From: Plazaster borealis
Taxonomy: Eukaryota; Echinodermata; Asteroidea; Forcipulatida; Labidiasteridae
Reading direction: 5' to 3'
Assembly (NCBI GenBank): GCA_021014325.1
Contig: CM037466.1
Coordinates: forward strand, 16,022,765-16,086,764
DNA length: 64,000 nt
In this document: piece after piece, positions 24,270 to 38,200 of the stretch
Numbering within the stretch: the stretch's first letter is position 1
Layout of the letters: every line of letters begins with the position of its first letter
The notes under the pieces: model-generated
Database searches by the model: none
What the model saw: only the letters and a program-made list of their open reading frames with translations
Told to the model about the DNA's origin: nothing
Position numbers and translations under genes: made by a program

Positions 24270-27150
24270 CAATCCGGGTCACACTGACCCGACCCGTAAA
24301 AAAAATCACTTCGGTAGTGACAATACTCTTTTTGAACCAGAATTTGTGCCAATCTGACCCAAAATCCATGCCCACTTCCTGATCTTGATTCCTTGTCTTT
24401 TCAGAATTCACTGACCCGGAACAAGTTCCAATGTGACCTAAAACTATCAACTTCTCTGATCCAAAACTATTCTAGAATCCATATTGGATTCCCTGACCCC
24501 ACATTCAATCTAACGAAACTCGTCCAGGTCCATGTTGGAATCTCTGACCTGAAATAAGTTTCAATCTGACCTAAAACTGTCAACTTCTCTGACCCAAAAC
24601 TATTCTAGAATCCATATTGGATTCCCTGACCCCACATTCAATCTAACGAAACTCGTCCAGGTCCATGTTGGAATCTCTGACCCGAAATAAGTTTCAATCT
24701 GACCTAAAACTATTAACTTTTCTGACCCAAAATTCTTCCAGAGTCCATACTGGATTCCCTGACCCGAACAACATTCAATCTAACGAAACTCGTCCAGGTC
24801 CATGTTGGAATCTCTGACCCGAAATAAGTTTCAATCTGACCTAAAACTATCAACTTCTCTGACCCAAAACTATTCTAGAATCCATATTGGATTCCCTGAC
24901 CCGAACAACATTCAATCTAACGAAACTCGTCCAGGTCCATGTTGGAATCTCTGACCTGAAATAAGTTTCAATCTGACCTAAAACTATCAAACTTCTCTGA
25001 CCCAAAACTATTCTAGAATCCATATTGGATTCCCTGACCCCACATTCAATCTAACGAAACTCGTCCAGGTCCATGTTGGAATCTCTGACCCCAAATAAGT
25101 TTCAATCTGACCTAAAACTATCAAACTTCTCTGACCCAAAACTATTCTAGAATCCATATTGGATTCCCTGACCCCACATTCAATCTAACGAAACTCGTCC
25201 AGGTCCATGTTGGAATCTCTGACCCAAAATAAGTTTCAATCTGACCTAAAACTATCAAACTTCTCTGACCCAAAACTATTCTAGAATCCATATTGGATTC
25301 CCTGACCCCACATTCAATCTAACGAAACTCGTCCAGGTCCATGTTGGAATCTCTGACCCAAAATAAGTTTCAATCTGACCTAAAACTATCAAACTTCTCT
25401 GACCCAAAACTATTCTAGAATCCATATTGGATTCCCTGACCCCACATTCAATCTAACGAAACTCGTCCAGGTCCATGTTGGAATCTCTGACCCAAAATAA
25501 GTTTCAATCTGACCTAAAACTATCAAACTTCTCTGACCCAAAACTATTCTAGAATCCATACTGGATTCCCTGACCCCACATTCAATCTAACGAAACTCGT
25601 CCAGGTCCATGTTGGAATCTCTGACCTGAAATAAGTTTCAATCTGACCTAAAACTGTCAACTTCTCTGACCCAAAACTATTCTAGAATCCATATTGGATT
25701 CCCTGACCCCACATTCAATCTAACGAAACTCGTCCAGGTCCATGTTGGAATCTCTGACCTGAAATAAGTTTCAATCTGACCTAAAACTATCAACTTCTCT
25801 GACCCAAAATTCTTCCAGAGTCCATACTGGATTCCCTGACCCGAACAACATTCAATCTAACGAAACTCGTCCAGGTCCATGTTGGAATCTCTGACCCGAA
25901 ATAAGTTTCAATCTGACCTAAAACTATCAAACTTCTCTGACCCAAAACTATTCTAGAATCCATATTGGATTCCCTGACCCCACATTCAATCTAACGAAAC
26001 TCGTCCAGGTCCATGTTGGAATCTCTGACCCAAAATAAGTTTCAATCTGACCTAAAACTATCAAACTTCTCTGACCCAAAACTATTCTAGAATCCATATT
26101 GGATTCCCTGACCCCACATTCAATCTAACGAAACTCGTCCAGGTCCATGTTGGAATCTCTGACCCAAAATAAGTTTCAATCTGACCTAAAACTATCAAAC
26201 TTCTCTGACCCAAAACTATTCTAGAATCCATATTGGATTCCCTGACCCCACATTCAATCTAACGAAACTCGTCCAGGTCCATGTTGGAATCTCTGACCCA
26301 AAATAAGTTTCAATCTGACCTAAAACTATCAAACTTCTCTGACCCAAAACTATTCTAGAATCCATATTGGATTCCCTGACCCCACATTCAATCTAACGAA
26401 ACTCGTCCAGGTCCATGTTGGAATCTCTGACCCCAAATAAGTTTCAATCTGACCTAAAACTATCAAACTTCTCTGACCCAGAACTATTCTAGAATCCATA
26501 TTGGATTCCCTGACCCCACATTCAATCTAACGAAACTCGTCCAGGTCCATGTTGGAATCTCTGACCCAAAATAAGTTTCAATCCGACCTAAAACTATCAA
26601 ACTTCTCTGACCCAAAACTATTCTAGAATCCATATTGGATTCCCTGACCCCACATTCAATCTAACGAAACTCGTCCAGGTCCATGTTGGAATCTCTGACC
26701 CAAAATAAGTTTCAATCTGACCTAAAACTATCAAACTTCTCTGACCCAAAACTATTCTAGAATCCATATTGGATTCCCTGACCCCACATTCAATCTAACG
26801 AAACTCGTCCAGGTCCATGTTGGAATCTCTGACCTGAAATAAGTTTCAATCTGACCTAAAACTGTGAACTTCTCTGACCCAAAACTATTCTAGAATCCAT
26901 ATTGGATTCCCTGACCCCACATTCAATCTAACGAAACTCGTCCAGGTCCATGTTGGAATCTCTGACCTGAAATAAGTTTCAATCTGACCTAAAACTATCA
27001 ACTTCTCTGACCCAAAACTATTCTAGAATCCATATTGGATTCCCTGACCCGAACAACATTCAATCTAACGAAACTCGTCCAGGTCCATGTTGGAATCTCT
27101 GACCCGAAATAAGTTTCAATCTGACCGAAAACTGTGTCAACTTCTTCATC
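24270..27150. repeat. Satellite-like tandem array, monomer about 134 bp
   Basis: TCTAGAATCCATATTGGATT or a variant recurs about every 134 bp, at for example 24471, 24604, 24873, 25012, 25146 and so on to 27021, about 20 regular copies. More divergent units lie at the left edge from about 24270. Each monomer carries CTGACC four times, at uneven spacing. Two variants (ATTCTTCCAGAGTCC in place of ATTCTAGAATCC) recur near 24735 and 25813 together with CTGACCCGAACAACATT, which suggests block duplication. It has no coding potential. Confidence 0.97.
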
Positions 27151-30100
27151 CAGCTTAAAAACGAAATCAAAATGTCCCTGATCTGGCATTAGAGTCTTTT
27201 CTTTGAGGCTATTTTTATTTTCGATTCATTTTTATTGTGTTTCCTAGCAACAATCGGTTTACTTGTATATAGGTGCCAGTAATATTTAGCTAGGAATCAA
27301 AATGAAAAGCGGAATTGGATATTGTTCAATGGGTTGAATTCTTGCGGACCAAAGTTCATTTTGCTACTCGATAAGCGTGTATTTGTGTAGTCAAGTAGCA
27401 AGTACGCCTACATTTAAGGTTAATATCAACTTATTATTAAGTAGTACTCCTGTTGCATTTTGGGAGGGGTAGGGATAGGTCCACTCAGAAACCAACACAA
27501 TATTTTACATCCAAAAGACTGCTAATGACTAATTTACAGGTTATTGTTTAGATTTTACATAACATAAGATCACCATGAAACTCGCAATGTGATACAAACA
27601 TTTAACTTAAAGGTTTGATGTTCATAAGTGAACACATAGAAGAGTAAATAAATTTAGTTTCCAATAACCATAATCTTACCACCAACATTGCAAAACATGT
27701 TTTTGTCACGTTTTGCAATTAACAGAAAAGAAAAACTGCTTAATATATACTTTCGGGGATTTTTAGCAAGTTCATAAACTCTCCTAACCGTTTGTCGTGA
27801 AATTATTTCATCGGAAATATTTCTCAGGAATAGTATAACATTTATTCAAAGTAAATTTGAGCACAAAAACATCTTGCTGTGGACAAAAAATGTCTTACAT
27901 AATGTCATTAGTTTAAGCAGACAGCATGTTATTTGTCTCACAAAAACACATTAAGCTTAAACAAATCTATACATAGTGAGTCCAGGATGACGAATCGATT
28001 TCAAACGGTAAAATGTGTTTGTGGATAAAACAGCAGAGTTTACCAATTGAAGAATTCATGACACGGCAAGAATATAATTGGACAATCCATCGGTTACTAT
28101 GTTGACACAACTTCGTCATGTTTGAGATACTGTTGACTGCAGACAAATATCAATTTATTAGAACTCTGTTGGAAAGGATATAATGTATCATGGTAATCAG
28201 AATAATTATAAGCAAAGTGTCGTTGTTACCATAGTTACTGATAACACACTGGTTTGGGGGTAGATAAAACTGACTATTATTTTCAACAGAAATTACGCGA
28301 GTATAAACAACGGCGTTATGCTGTGATAGGGATACGCTTCCCAGAAAATTCAACAAAAGTGACTTCATACGCATTTTTTTGCATTTTTTTTTTACATCAA
28401 TATTTCTCAGGACAATTGGACAAAGTTTTACAAATTCAAAAAAAAAGTTGACAATTAGGCCCTATATTTTAAATCTATTATAAAAAAATAATGTGGTCAC
28501 CAACTGTTCTATTTCTTGGAGCTTATCTTCTGACAAACATTTCGTGAAGTTCTCAACGAGACTGAATATTTCTTACTGCCCAAATTAAGACACGCAAAAC
28601 GTGAATGAAATTGCTTTATGATACTTAATAAGGAGCTTAATGAAAGACTACAGCCTAGTCATGAAAATGAATGCATCTTAAGTAGCAGACAATTACAGAA
28701 GAGCAACCATGAAAATCACCTCACCTTAGTTAGCAGACAGTTAGAGAAGAGCAACCAGCATGAAATTCCTTCCCCTGCGTGGAGGTACAAGAACACTGAC
28801 CAGCGAATGGGTATTATATGAGTGCCCCGGCATCTAACGCACAGATCTCCCTGGTGCTAAGCGACCACAGCACACAGCTAGCAGCAGACTATTCTGGCCA
28901 CGCGAATCAATGTTATGCCCTGCAGGCACTGGAAGACCAAAGCGCAAATAGTTAATTAATAACGAGTGTACTTAGCTTTTGAATGTGAGCAGCAATTGCG
29001 GAGACAGTCTGCTCTGTAATTGCAAGAGAGAATGAAATCATTATTTGCTAGAAGAAAGATCTATTTGTTAAAGATCTAGATCTACTTGTAAATGCGTGGA
29101 TCGAATAGTCGTTATTTTACAACTTATTCATCAAAACGGCCGGATTCTATAATAGTATAGGCTAATCCGACCAAAAGACTATTTTTCAACAGTCGACAAA
29201 ATGTGATTTTACTAAAGTATTGTAATATCAGTAATAATGAATCTCCAAGTTCGTAATATTACGAAGTCAAATTACTTCTGATTGTAATTTTAAAAACTTT
29301 GTCCTTCCTAAATATTGTATACAATAATGAGACAGAGAGTATTTAGGGAGAGTTTATACGCACTTTTCCACTGGCGTGCATTCTTGTTGCGTGTTGAATT
29401 CACATGGCTGCAAGAGCCTACTGTCACGTCGTACCTTGGGGTCATACACACCTCTGTTCAGAGATCACGAATTACCTCGTACCTTTTACAGACAAGGGAA
29501 AGAACAAAATATACCTTAAATCATGTAAACCAAGCAGACATCGAATTGACAGGGTATTAAATCTCCGAGCTATTAAATTCCGCTCAAACACCTGGTGTGA
29601 ACGAACATATGGATGCAGAACATAGATCGACCATCCAAACAAAGCAATGAATTATGTTTTGTTGCTTCTGGTATTGACAGAGATTCAACTACGTCTGAAC
29701 ATTATCGGTTGAGGAGAAGAACAAGTTGTCATATTGATTTTGTTCTAAGCTTTTATGTTTGGTCTGTTGGCCATTGAATGACACCATACTGACTCTTGTT
29801 ACTCGAGGTATGGTGACATTTTAAGTATAGGGCCTACACATCAAACACGACCGTACGTGGAGCTGCTTACCGAAGAAAACATAATAATTCTGATATTCTG
29901 GTATAGGTGAAAAGAAGCAGGGGATCATTCCAAAGTATACACATGACAAGATATTTTTGCAAAAAACCTTTCTTTCTGGGAAGCAAAATTGATATCAAGT
30001 AGCCGAAATCGGGCCACGACTTAACAAAGTGGGCGGAGTCATCAAGTATACAAAGTGGTCAGGAGGGGCAAAAGGAGTGGGTTGGCAAAGAACGGGGAGT

Positions 30101-32787
30101 ATTGAAAACAAAAATTGAGAGGAATAACATTCCTAAAAGGTGGATAAGATGAGATGGGAAAGTGACAGCTCAAACGTCAGTAAATACGACTGAGGCATGG
30201 CAGTAAAATATTTGTCTTTATTACAACGATGCTAAACAGTGCATTGAATCACGGCTTTACCAGCAATGTTTTTGTTTCGTTTTACTTTGAAAGAAGAGGT
30301 AAAAGTTTACAATCTTGCAAACAGCCATTTTGTGTTTGTGTCCTTCGGAATCTAATTTTCAATAGAAGAGAGAGTAATTTACCCCCAATTCTTTGCCTAA
30401 CCTCGGGTATTGGTCAAATCTTCTTAGGTCCAGTTTGGGCCCACATGAACTCTCGCCCCCCCCCCACCTGCCATTATAGAACAGGCTTTAGGAATATTGG
30501 ATTTTTCTCTCTACGGGACTCCGGCCTTCTCGGTTATGGTCCTCTTTATTCTGCAAGTCTCTTTATCCATCCACTTGATACTCCCCCCCCCCCCACCTCT
30601 TCATAATTTCTTACCGGTTTTCTGAAGCTGTCTTCTTCCGATACGTGGGATAAACCGTGAATTATCTTTCGTGGTTCCAAGAGGTCTATTTAACCTTGTG
30701 ATATCGAACTTTATCATCAGAGTTAATACGGATCTGAATAGTAACAGGTACGTTTACCCTCGACTTAAAATGGCTTGATAACAAATTACGAACACATCAA
30801 ATCCAAACATTTAAAGTTAATTTTTCAGAATTTTCTTTATAGAGTCAACTGTTTTCTCTTTGGAACTATTAACAGTCTGTCATAACTCATATAACAGCAG
30901 TTAAAAAATACTAATAACATTTTTGCCATGAACAATAGCCTAATTATAAATTGGACGGCAATTCAAACATGTCAATTGCCTGTACCAACCCTCAGACAAC
31001 GTTTACATCGAAATGTTATATACGGCATTGTAATTGCCCTGATCTTTTTAATGATCTACAAGAAACATGAAAGCCAAAGTTACCTTTAAACTGGTAATTC
31101 CATAATAAGTCCTTCCAAACTCATACATACAGCCAGTCCACGTTCTGAAATTGCCAAATGGTGCCTTTAGTACTACGCGATGAAACATATCATGGCGATT
31201 CCCAAACAACGGGGTGACTTTATCCTAGCAACCGATCGTTGCTGCTGCGGCTGGATGCCCCAATACAAAAATGCCGCCCTGCACTTCGAACTCTTGACTT
31301 TTCAATAAAAATATCACTCACAAACTCGAGCACAAGTATGCAATGGCTTTGTTATAGTTGGTGGGTTATTACAGTTTGGTGCATGTGTATACGTGTCATT
31401 CAGTTTACTAGTGGGTGTATTGGAAAACCTCGTTCCCAACGGCGACCAACTTCGCCAAACTTGTGTTCAATAGGAAAATCAATTATTGAGAATTACAACC
31501 AAATTAAAAATATCAATAATAAGTTGACTTAGTTATGAGACAATGAAAACATTTATCGTTGTTTGTGGTAGCTGAAATTCTTAAATGAAAATATTTTACA
31601 TAGCTTGCATTGACAGTCGATATCATCATTAGCCTCGATATCGTTACAACTATTTGCATGAGAGCAACATCAATTTGCCGGTGGTTTTTACCGTCAATTT
31701 TTGTTTTCAGTGTATTATAGCAGGTGTAAAACCGGGTATGATAGGTAACCGTAACATCTGTCTGATTGCACACACAAACAATGCTGACAAAACTTGCAAG
31801 GTTTTTTAAAATCCATTGATGAAGAACTCATTATTACAGTTTTGTTGCGACTATCAATATGTTTTTTTAATTACATGAATTAAAGACAAACATTTAATCC
31901 ACAGTATCAATAAAGCTGAAGCATCATTGTTATGTGAGATTGCAAAACCTGGAACGTCTCCTTCAATGTGACTTGAAAACAAAATACACTCAGGTCTGAG
32001 AGATAAAATGATATCGCTCATGAATGTCCTTACAAGGTGTACTAAAACTATTATTCTTTGATGGCAGAGATATCAAGAGTAAAAATTGAAACCATCAAAA
32101 AGCTTTGTCATAGCAGTCAAACAACGCAAACTATTTCATGATTACAGGGTGTTTATTGAACCGAAATAACATGGTTCTGTCGAAGGGAGTAAGAGTTTAC
32201 ACAGAAACAACATCGCGTAAAACATATAGGACAGGAATATTACACAACCATCTTTCACATACTGCAAAGAGAACAATTAAGAGATATATTTCAAATTGCT
32301 CGATTGTTACGGGGTCAAAATCCCTGGACCCAATGCCATAAAAACTTTAGGCTTGCTGGTTTGTCCCGTACAAATGCCCAAATAAAAGCTGCAATTGAGC
32401 AGATATCGATATGTTTTTTGTCAAGCATGATGTTATGACCATAGAGCAAGGCACTGACATAACAACACTGTCTTCAAGTGTAGATATAATCTTTATCCCA
32501 ATGATACTGCAAGGCTAGAATCAAGTCATTGTGTCAAAGTTTTGTTCAAGAGATGGTTTAAATATCAAGTGACGACAATGTCGAGGCTAGGCCCTATTTG
32601 GGTATCTGTTTGCCCTTTCTTTTCCTCTTAACTACCTGCATTTATACTTTCTGAGATTACTGATTATTTTTCAACTAATTGGAAATTACCCCTCAAGCCC
32701 CCCCCCCATTCTGAAAAACCTGTGTCCCACTCATTTTTCAGTAATGAACAACGCTCTGCGGCAGATGACAGATACAACAAGCTCTCC
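27151..32787. other. Intergenic stretch, no recognised gene
   Basis: AT-rich, with short motif-free ORFs. A degenerate tandem pair of about 55 bp (AGCAGACA, AGAAGAGCAACCA) lies near 28680-28765. Poly-C runs occur near 30460 and 30585. I see no RNA gene. Confidence 0.5.
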
Positions 32788-33416
32788 CTCCCTACCCACC
32801 CCACCCCACCCAGGCTTGACCTTACCAGCTAAAACCCGAGTCCCTACCCTACCCACCCCACCCCACCCAACCCAGGCTTGACCTTACCAGCTAAAACCCG
32901 AGTCCCTACCCTACCCACCCCACCCCACCCAACCCAGGCTTGACCTTACCAGCTAAAACCCGAGTCCCTACCCTACCCACCCCACCCCACCCAACCCAGG
33001 CTTGACCTTACCAGCTAAAACCCGAGTCCCTACCCTACCCACCCCACCCCACCCAACCCAGGCTTGACCTTACCAGCTAAAACCCGAGTTCCTTCCCTAC
33101 CCACCCCACCCAACCCAGGCTTGACCTTACCAGCTAAAACCCGAGTTCCTTCCCTACCCACCCCACCCCACCCAACCCAGGCTTGACCTTACCAGCTAAA
33201 ACCCGAGTTCCTTCCCTACCCACCCCACCCCACCCAACCCAGGCTTGACCTTACCAGCTAAAACCCGAGTTCCTTCCCTACCCACCCCACCCCACCCAAC
33301 CCAGGCTTGACCTTACCAGCTAAAACCCGAGTTCCTTCCCTACCCATCCCACCCCACCCAACCCAGGCTTGACCTTACCAGCTAAAACCCGAGTCCCTAC
33401 CCACCCCACCCCAACC
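32788..33416. repeat. 62-bp minisatellite, about ten copies
   Basis: The unit contains GGCTTGACCTTACCAGCTAA, then AACCCGAG and a CCCTACCCACCCCACCC tract. Copies start near 32813, 32873, 32935, 32998, 33059, 33116, 33179, 33240, 33302 and 33365. The left copies carry GAGTCCCTACC and the right ones GAGTTCCTTCC, so they fall into two homogenised blocks. The end of the array continues at 33651 after a transposon insertion. Confidence 0.96.
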
Positions 33417-33645
33417 CAGGCGCGGATCCAGGGGGGGGCGTGGGGGGCGCACGCCCCCCTTTTTCATATATAAAAAAAATTTAAAAAGAGGGAGAAAAGA
33501 AAAAAAGAGGGAGAGAGAGAAGGGGAGGGAGAAATGGGGAAGCTTTGTGTTACGCAGGCGCAACAAACTTCATTTATCATTTTGCTGCTTGGTATATTTC
33601 CACGCCCCCCCCCCCCCCGTTTGGAAAATCCTGGATCCGCCCCTG
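33417..33645. mobile_element. Short TIR transposon (CAGGSGCGGATCCAGG family), copy A
   Basis: Ends are CAGGCGCGGATCCAGG and CCTGGATCCGCCCCTG, inverted with one mismatch. The target duplication CAACC is present on both sides (33412-33416 and 33646-33650). The body has G/C homopolymers, a purine-rich tract and no ORF of note. It sits inside the 62-bp minisatellite and is in the opposite orientation to copies B and C. A 229-bp internally deleted (non-autonomous) element. Confidence 0.93.
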
Positions 33646-33803
33646 CAACCCACCAAGGCTTGACCTAAAGTCCAAGACTCAATATTAACGACATCACACT
33701 CAACGACTGGTGATTACAAAAAAACGCTTGAGTAATCACGTTGGGGCCATTGTGAATCAATACACAGGAGAAATCCCTTATAATGTTTTCCGAAATAGAC
33801 ATG

Positions 33804-34167
33804 TTAAAGGAACATTACAAAATTGGTTTTTGCCAACAAAACAGTGTAAGCACTTTATATAATCCACCATATACATAAACTGACAAACATGTAGAAGTCT
33901 GAGATCGATCGGCCATCTGGGTCACGAGAAAATAGTGAAAAACCGATTACACATTTGCATGTGTTATACAATGCATGAATAAAACGCTCATGAGCGATAA
34001 ACTCCACCGGAAATTAGTTTTATTTATTTCTCATCAAATATGGCATTTCACACAGAAATATTTCTAGGGATGTTTTCTACTATCATCATCATTAGACTGT
34101 GTAAGTTTTATGTAAATCTGTGATCTTAAAGAAAATTTTAATTACCAGTTCTGCAACGTTCCTTTAA
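33804..34167. mobile_element. TTAA-flanked non-autonomous element, second family
   Basis: The left end TTAAAGGAACATTACAAAATTGG and the right end beginning CCAGTTCTGCAACGTTCCTTTAA are imperfect inverted copies, both bordered by TTAA. There is no coding capacity. It is distinct in sequence from the TTAAAGGCA group but has the same target preference. Confidence 0.75.
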
Positions 34168-34923
34168 TGTTTATAATAGTGCCCCACAATTTTGCCATTT
34201 TGTTTGTTCTACCACTGTTGAACATCTTAACTTTGCCGGTGAAGTCCTTTATTTTGTGTCGATCCCTTTGTCTGTGAAGTAGGTTTATTTTCTGCCACTG
34301 CGTCTCTTTTTATTGGAACAAGTCCTGGTTTAGACTGTGTACATGAGCAGATCCACCAAGCGGTAGTGCCAGATTCTACATTTCCCCATAATTTGTAGGG
34401 AGGGGTATGCATGTGAGGGGAAAGAAATATTATAGGGGCAATTAAATATCTGATTTCCAAAAAAGGGTATCGAAAACGTTACCCATAAGTGTGATTGTAA
34501 TATACATCATTTTGAAGTATGGACAACATTTTTCCTAGTTTTGTTGTAAAATAAAAGAAGATCGATGTTATGCGGGCCAGCACATGACCATAATGCGCTC
34601 CACTTAACCGTTTTTGTTTGTGTGGGAAGACAGTGTGGGAAATGCTACTCAGTGGTAGGCTGATGGGTTATATTTTACAATACATGAGTCCAAATGCAAA
34701 AATGAATCCCTGCTAACGAGGTTGAGCCACCACGTGATGATACATTGGGACTCACTGTAATGAGTTCGATCATAGCGCAAGCTAGTTATCTGAGTCACGT
34801 GATGCACGACACGTGACCGATAGTCCTCACTCCCATCCTAGAAAGCTGATCACTTTTACTCACAAGAGACACACTCCAAACAACCACAGCTGATGTACCA
34901 CGATAGACACTTGAATAATCACC
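34168..34923. other. Region upstream of GPCR 1
   Basis: No gene recognised. It should hold the promoter and 5' UTR of the GPCR that starts at 34924; I see no clear TATA box or other site that I can defend. Confidence 0.4.
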
Positions 34924-35260
34924 ATGAATAATTCCACACAACCAGATAGCGGTTTCCAACTCTCGTCTCAATCCACGTCCACCGCTAGTAGTCAGTGGCA
35001 CGATGGTGCAACAACGAGCTACGCCGGACTTACATCTCCCTTCAGTTTGGCTGAGGATGACTCCCTCATCCCGGTTAACAATACAGGGGAGCCCGTTGGG
35101 GGTGACACCATCGGAAATTGGACCGGGGGTTCATGGGAGGTATCTTTTCTCGCGAGTGTCTGCGTGTTTGGTGTTATAGGAAACATCATGGTCGTGGCTG
35201 TCTATGTTAAGAAATTCAAGAAATCCAACTCGGCACTCTATATTCTGAGCCTAGCAGCAG
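34924..35260 (+). CDS. GPCR 1 exon 1: N-terminus, TM1, start of TM2
   Basis: The ATG at 34924 has ACC before it, a good context. The exon ends in ILSLAA plus one base of a Gly codon, then donor GTGAGG. This intron site, just before the TM2 Asp, is the same in GPCR 2. Confidence 0.9.
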
Positions 35261-38200
35261 GTGAGGTTATGTTACATAATGACACAGTAATCCATTGTTC
35301 ATTGTCAACATATAATATCATGAACAAAACAAGAAATTGTCTGGGGCAGCGCCGAAACTAGAGTTAAATTTTAGGGGGCACAGCAGGGTGCAACATTTTT
35401 TAGGGGGTAATTCTGACCAATTAAAACTGTAGTTTCCGTTTGCATATCTCTTAAACAAGCCCCCTTTCAGCGCCCTTGTTGTGCCATTTACTTTTTTTAT
35501 ATAAGAAAGTGTGACCTAAGTTTAAAAACAAAAACATTGTATGTGTGCAAATGGAAAAACCGTTTTAAAAACAGTCAAATTATCACATTAAAACCTATAA
35601 AATGTAGTAATTTAATCTGATTATTTTTAATCTCAGAAATCCAAATTTCAAATAGGTGGCACCCCTCCCCCCCCCCCCCCTTCAACCTTAGTTACGCCAC
35701 TGGTCTGGGATCCGTTCTAGCGTCGGAACAGGTTCCGATTTCACGGCTCGTCTGGGAGCAGCAGGTAGCTCGTACAGGAGACAAAACTTAATTTGTCAAA
35801 GAAAAAGAAGACAATTTATAAATGTTGTGTGTTAAAGAACACGAAAGTAAAGGAGAAAACACAGTCCGTTCAACATAGTTGCTGATTCAATCTATTTTAG
35901 TACGTAATGATCCCCCCGCTGGCTTGCCCTATGCTAAGAGTATCCACCTAGATCCACCATTGACAATAAATACAGTTGATCGGACAAACGTAACTTTATA
36001 TTAACTTTATCACAGACTTCAAAATTATCCCCTCTTCAAAAAACAGATCTTTGCCTGTAAATGTTTGGCTTTATGTGTACTCTATCCTAACAATATAAAG
36101 ACAACTGTTGGTGAGTAGTCTACACGGCCGACAAAACACATCCCTGAAAGTTACGCGACTCCAAATTCCTTGTACCTTGCATGCAGTATAGTGCACCCCG
36201 AAGTCCTCCAGCAGGAAGTGTTGGTCAGAGCGGACGCGTGGTTGCTGAGATTGGTGGTTATTTTGTCTCCGTAGATCGAGTCCTTACGTTTTTGTTACAG
36301 TTGATTTTTAACAGTTCAGAGTATAGTTTTATTGACTTGTTGTTGTGGGAGGTAATATTCCAGTGGGAAATAGAGTCTGAGAAAATGAGTTTGTTAATGG
36401 ATTGTATAACTAAAACAAAAACTATCTCTTATTTATTGTTTCATTGTTTGCCTCCGTTTTCCCTTGTATAACTTGTTAGTGTTTCCCCTTATAAAGTTTG
36501 CTTTTTTTTGCTTGTTTGAAAGTTTTAGCTTTTTCAATTTTACAGGACCATAATGTAAAACAGCCTGTGAGCTGATATATTATGTATTATTTATAAATAT
36601 ATTTTAATACATAAATGAATATAATTACTTGTCATGTGAACGTCGTAGTCTGGTTGTATGGAGGCGTATTTTTCGAGGTCAAGTTGAAGGTCACCATGGA
36701 TGATCTGATGGAAACTGGTGAGTTATTGAGTTGTTCTTCGGAGAAGGGAGATCTAGTCTAGTTTTTCCATCAGCAGTAACACTTGTTTATCTGGTGTAAT
36801 CTCCCATGACAATTCGAGTTGCCCGTCTCTGAATCAATTACTTACAGTTCCCGGGTACCATGCTATAGAGGCGTACTCGAGATGAGGTCTGACTAATTTT
36901 TGGTAGAGCCTTTCCTTGACTGTTTTGGACCAGCTATAAAAGTTCCTTCCGATGAAGTTTAACACCCATGTACCTTTATCAACTGCATTGTCTGTTCAGT
37001 CTATTTCGGGTCGTTTTCAATGTGCATTCCAACAAATTGGTGGTTTGACCTCTTCAAGTTGTTCACCAAGATTTATAGTTTGCCCTGGGTCGCGTCTTCT
37101 AGAGATCCTCATAATGGAGCATTTTGATACTCAATGAGTTTGCCCAACTAAAAAGGTTATCCCGGTCATTTTGGAATGTCTGCTCGTCTACTGGACTAGA
37201 GATTATCTGGTAGATTATGCAATCATCCCCAAACAATCTAGTGTATTGTTGAATGCATTGATAAGTTCATTGTGTGGTCCAAGCACTGTGTCTTGTGGGG
37301 TTTCACCTAGTAATGGCAACCAGTCCGATGTTTTACCACTTACTATTGTTCTTTGATGAAGTTAGAAGGATTTTATTCATGCAAGATTTTTATTGCGAAC
37401 GCCGTACATTTAAGCTTCTCGGGGATCTTTTGGTGTGGGACTACATCAAAGGCTTTGCCGAAATATAAGATTGCGATATCACATTTCTTCATGTTATTAT
37501 GGTTAGTAAGTAGCCAAGTTAGGTGGTATAGTAAGGTGTTTCATATTGGCTGACTAATGTTCCATCACTTTGCAACACACACTGGTTAAGAAATTGGGCG
37601 GGGTCACTCTTTGATCCCTTCTTACATAGAGGTGTGTCGTGGCCGAGCGGTCTACTGCAGAGGACTCAAGTTCTGATGATTGAATCATCGATGTGGGTTC
37701 GATTCCCGGTCATGACAATATGTCCCTGAGCAAGGCACTTAACCATAATTGATTCTCTTAACCCAGGTGTGGGAACCTGAGAGGGCTGAGACAGTATTGT
37801 GTTGGAATAACTCTTTAGCACTAATTAATTAAACAGCTTGGGGTGGCATGCTCCCCGGGGAGTTGAGTAAGAGGAATGGTCTAAAAGTATGCCTGATGAA
37901 CAGGTGTAGTTGTAAAGCGCCTTGATCTATAGCTATGTGCGCTATGTAAGAACCAAGCATTATTATTACTATTATTATTATCACAAATAGCAGCAATATT
38001 CGCCTTGCGCCAATCCTCGGGTAGAATACCTTGATCATGTGTGCTTTGCCAGGCTGGGGCTATTTACTCAGCTGCAAATTTTAAGGGCCAGTGGCTATCG
38101 AATAAAAGAAGATAGTTTATACCGGTACTCCAACCCATTATTGAACAATCTTATTTACTGTAATATTTCTACCATTTAGTTATTGAGGCAAAATGCATGA

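Noticed and set aside
24270..27150. CRISPR-like array
   Set aside because: The whole 134-bp monomer is repeated with no unique spacers, and the genome is eukaryotic.
30229..30606. 125-codon ORF
   Set aside because: It crosses two poly-C runs giving Pro stretches and shows no domain.
37635..37717. Functional tRNA-Leu gene
   Set aside because: The tRNA fold is good, but it is followed by a typical SINE body and ATT tail and sits inside a dead RT, so it is the SINE head.
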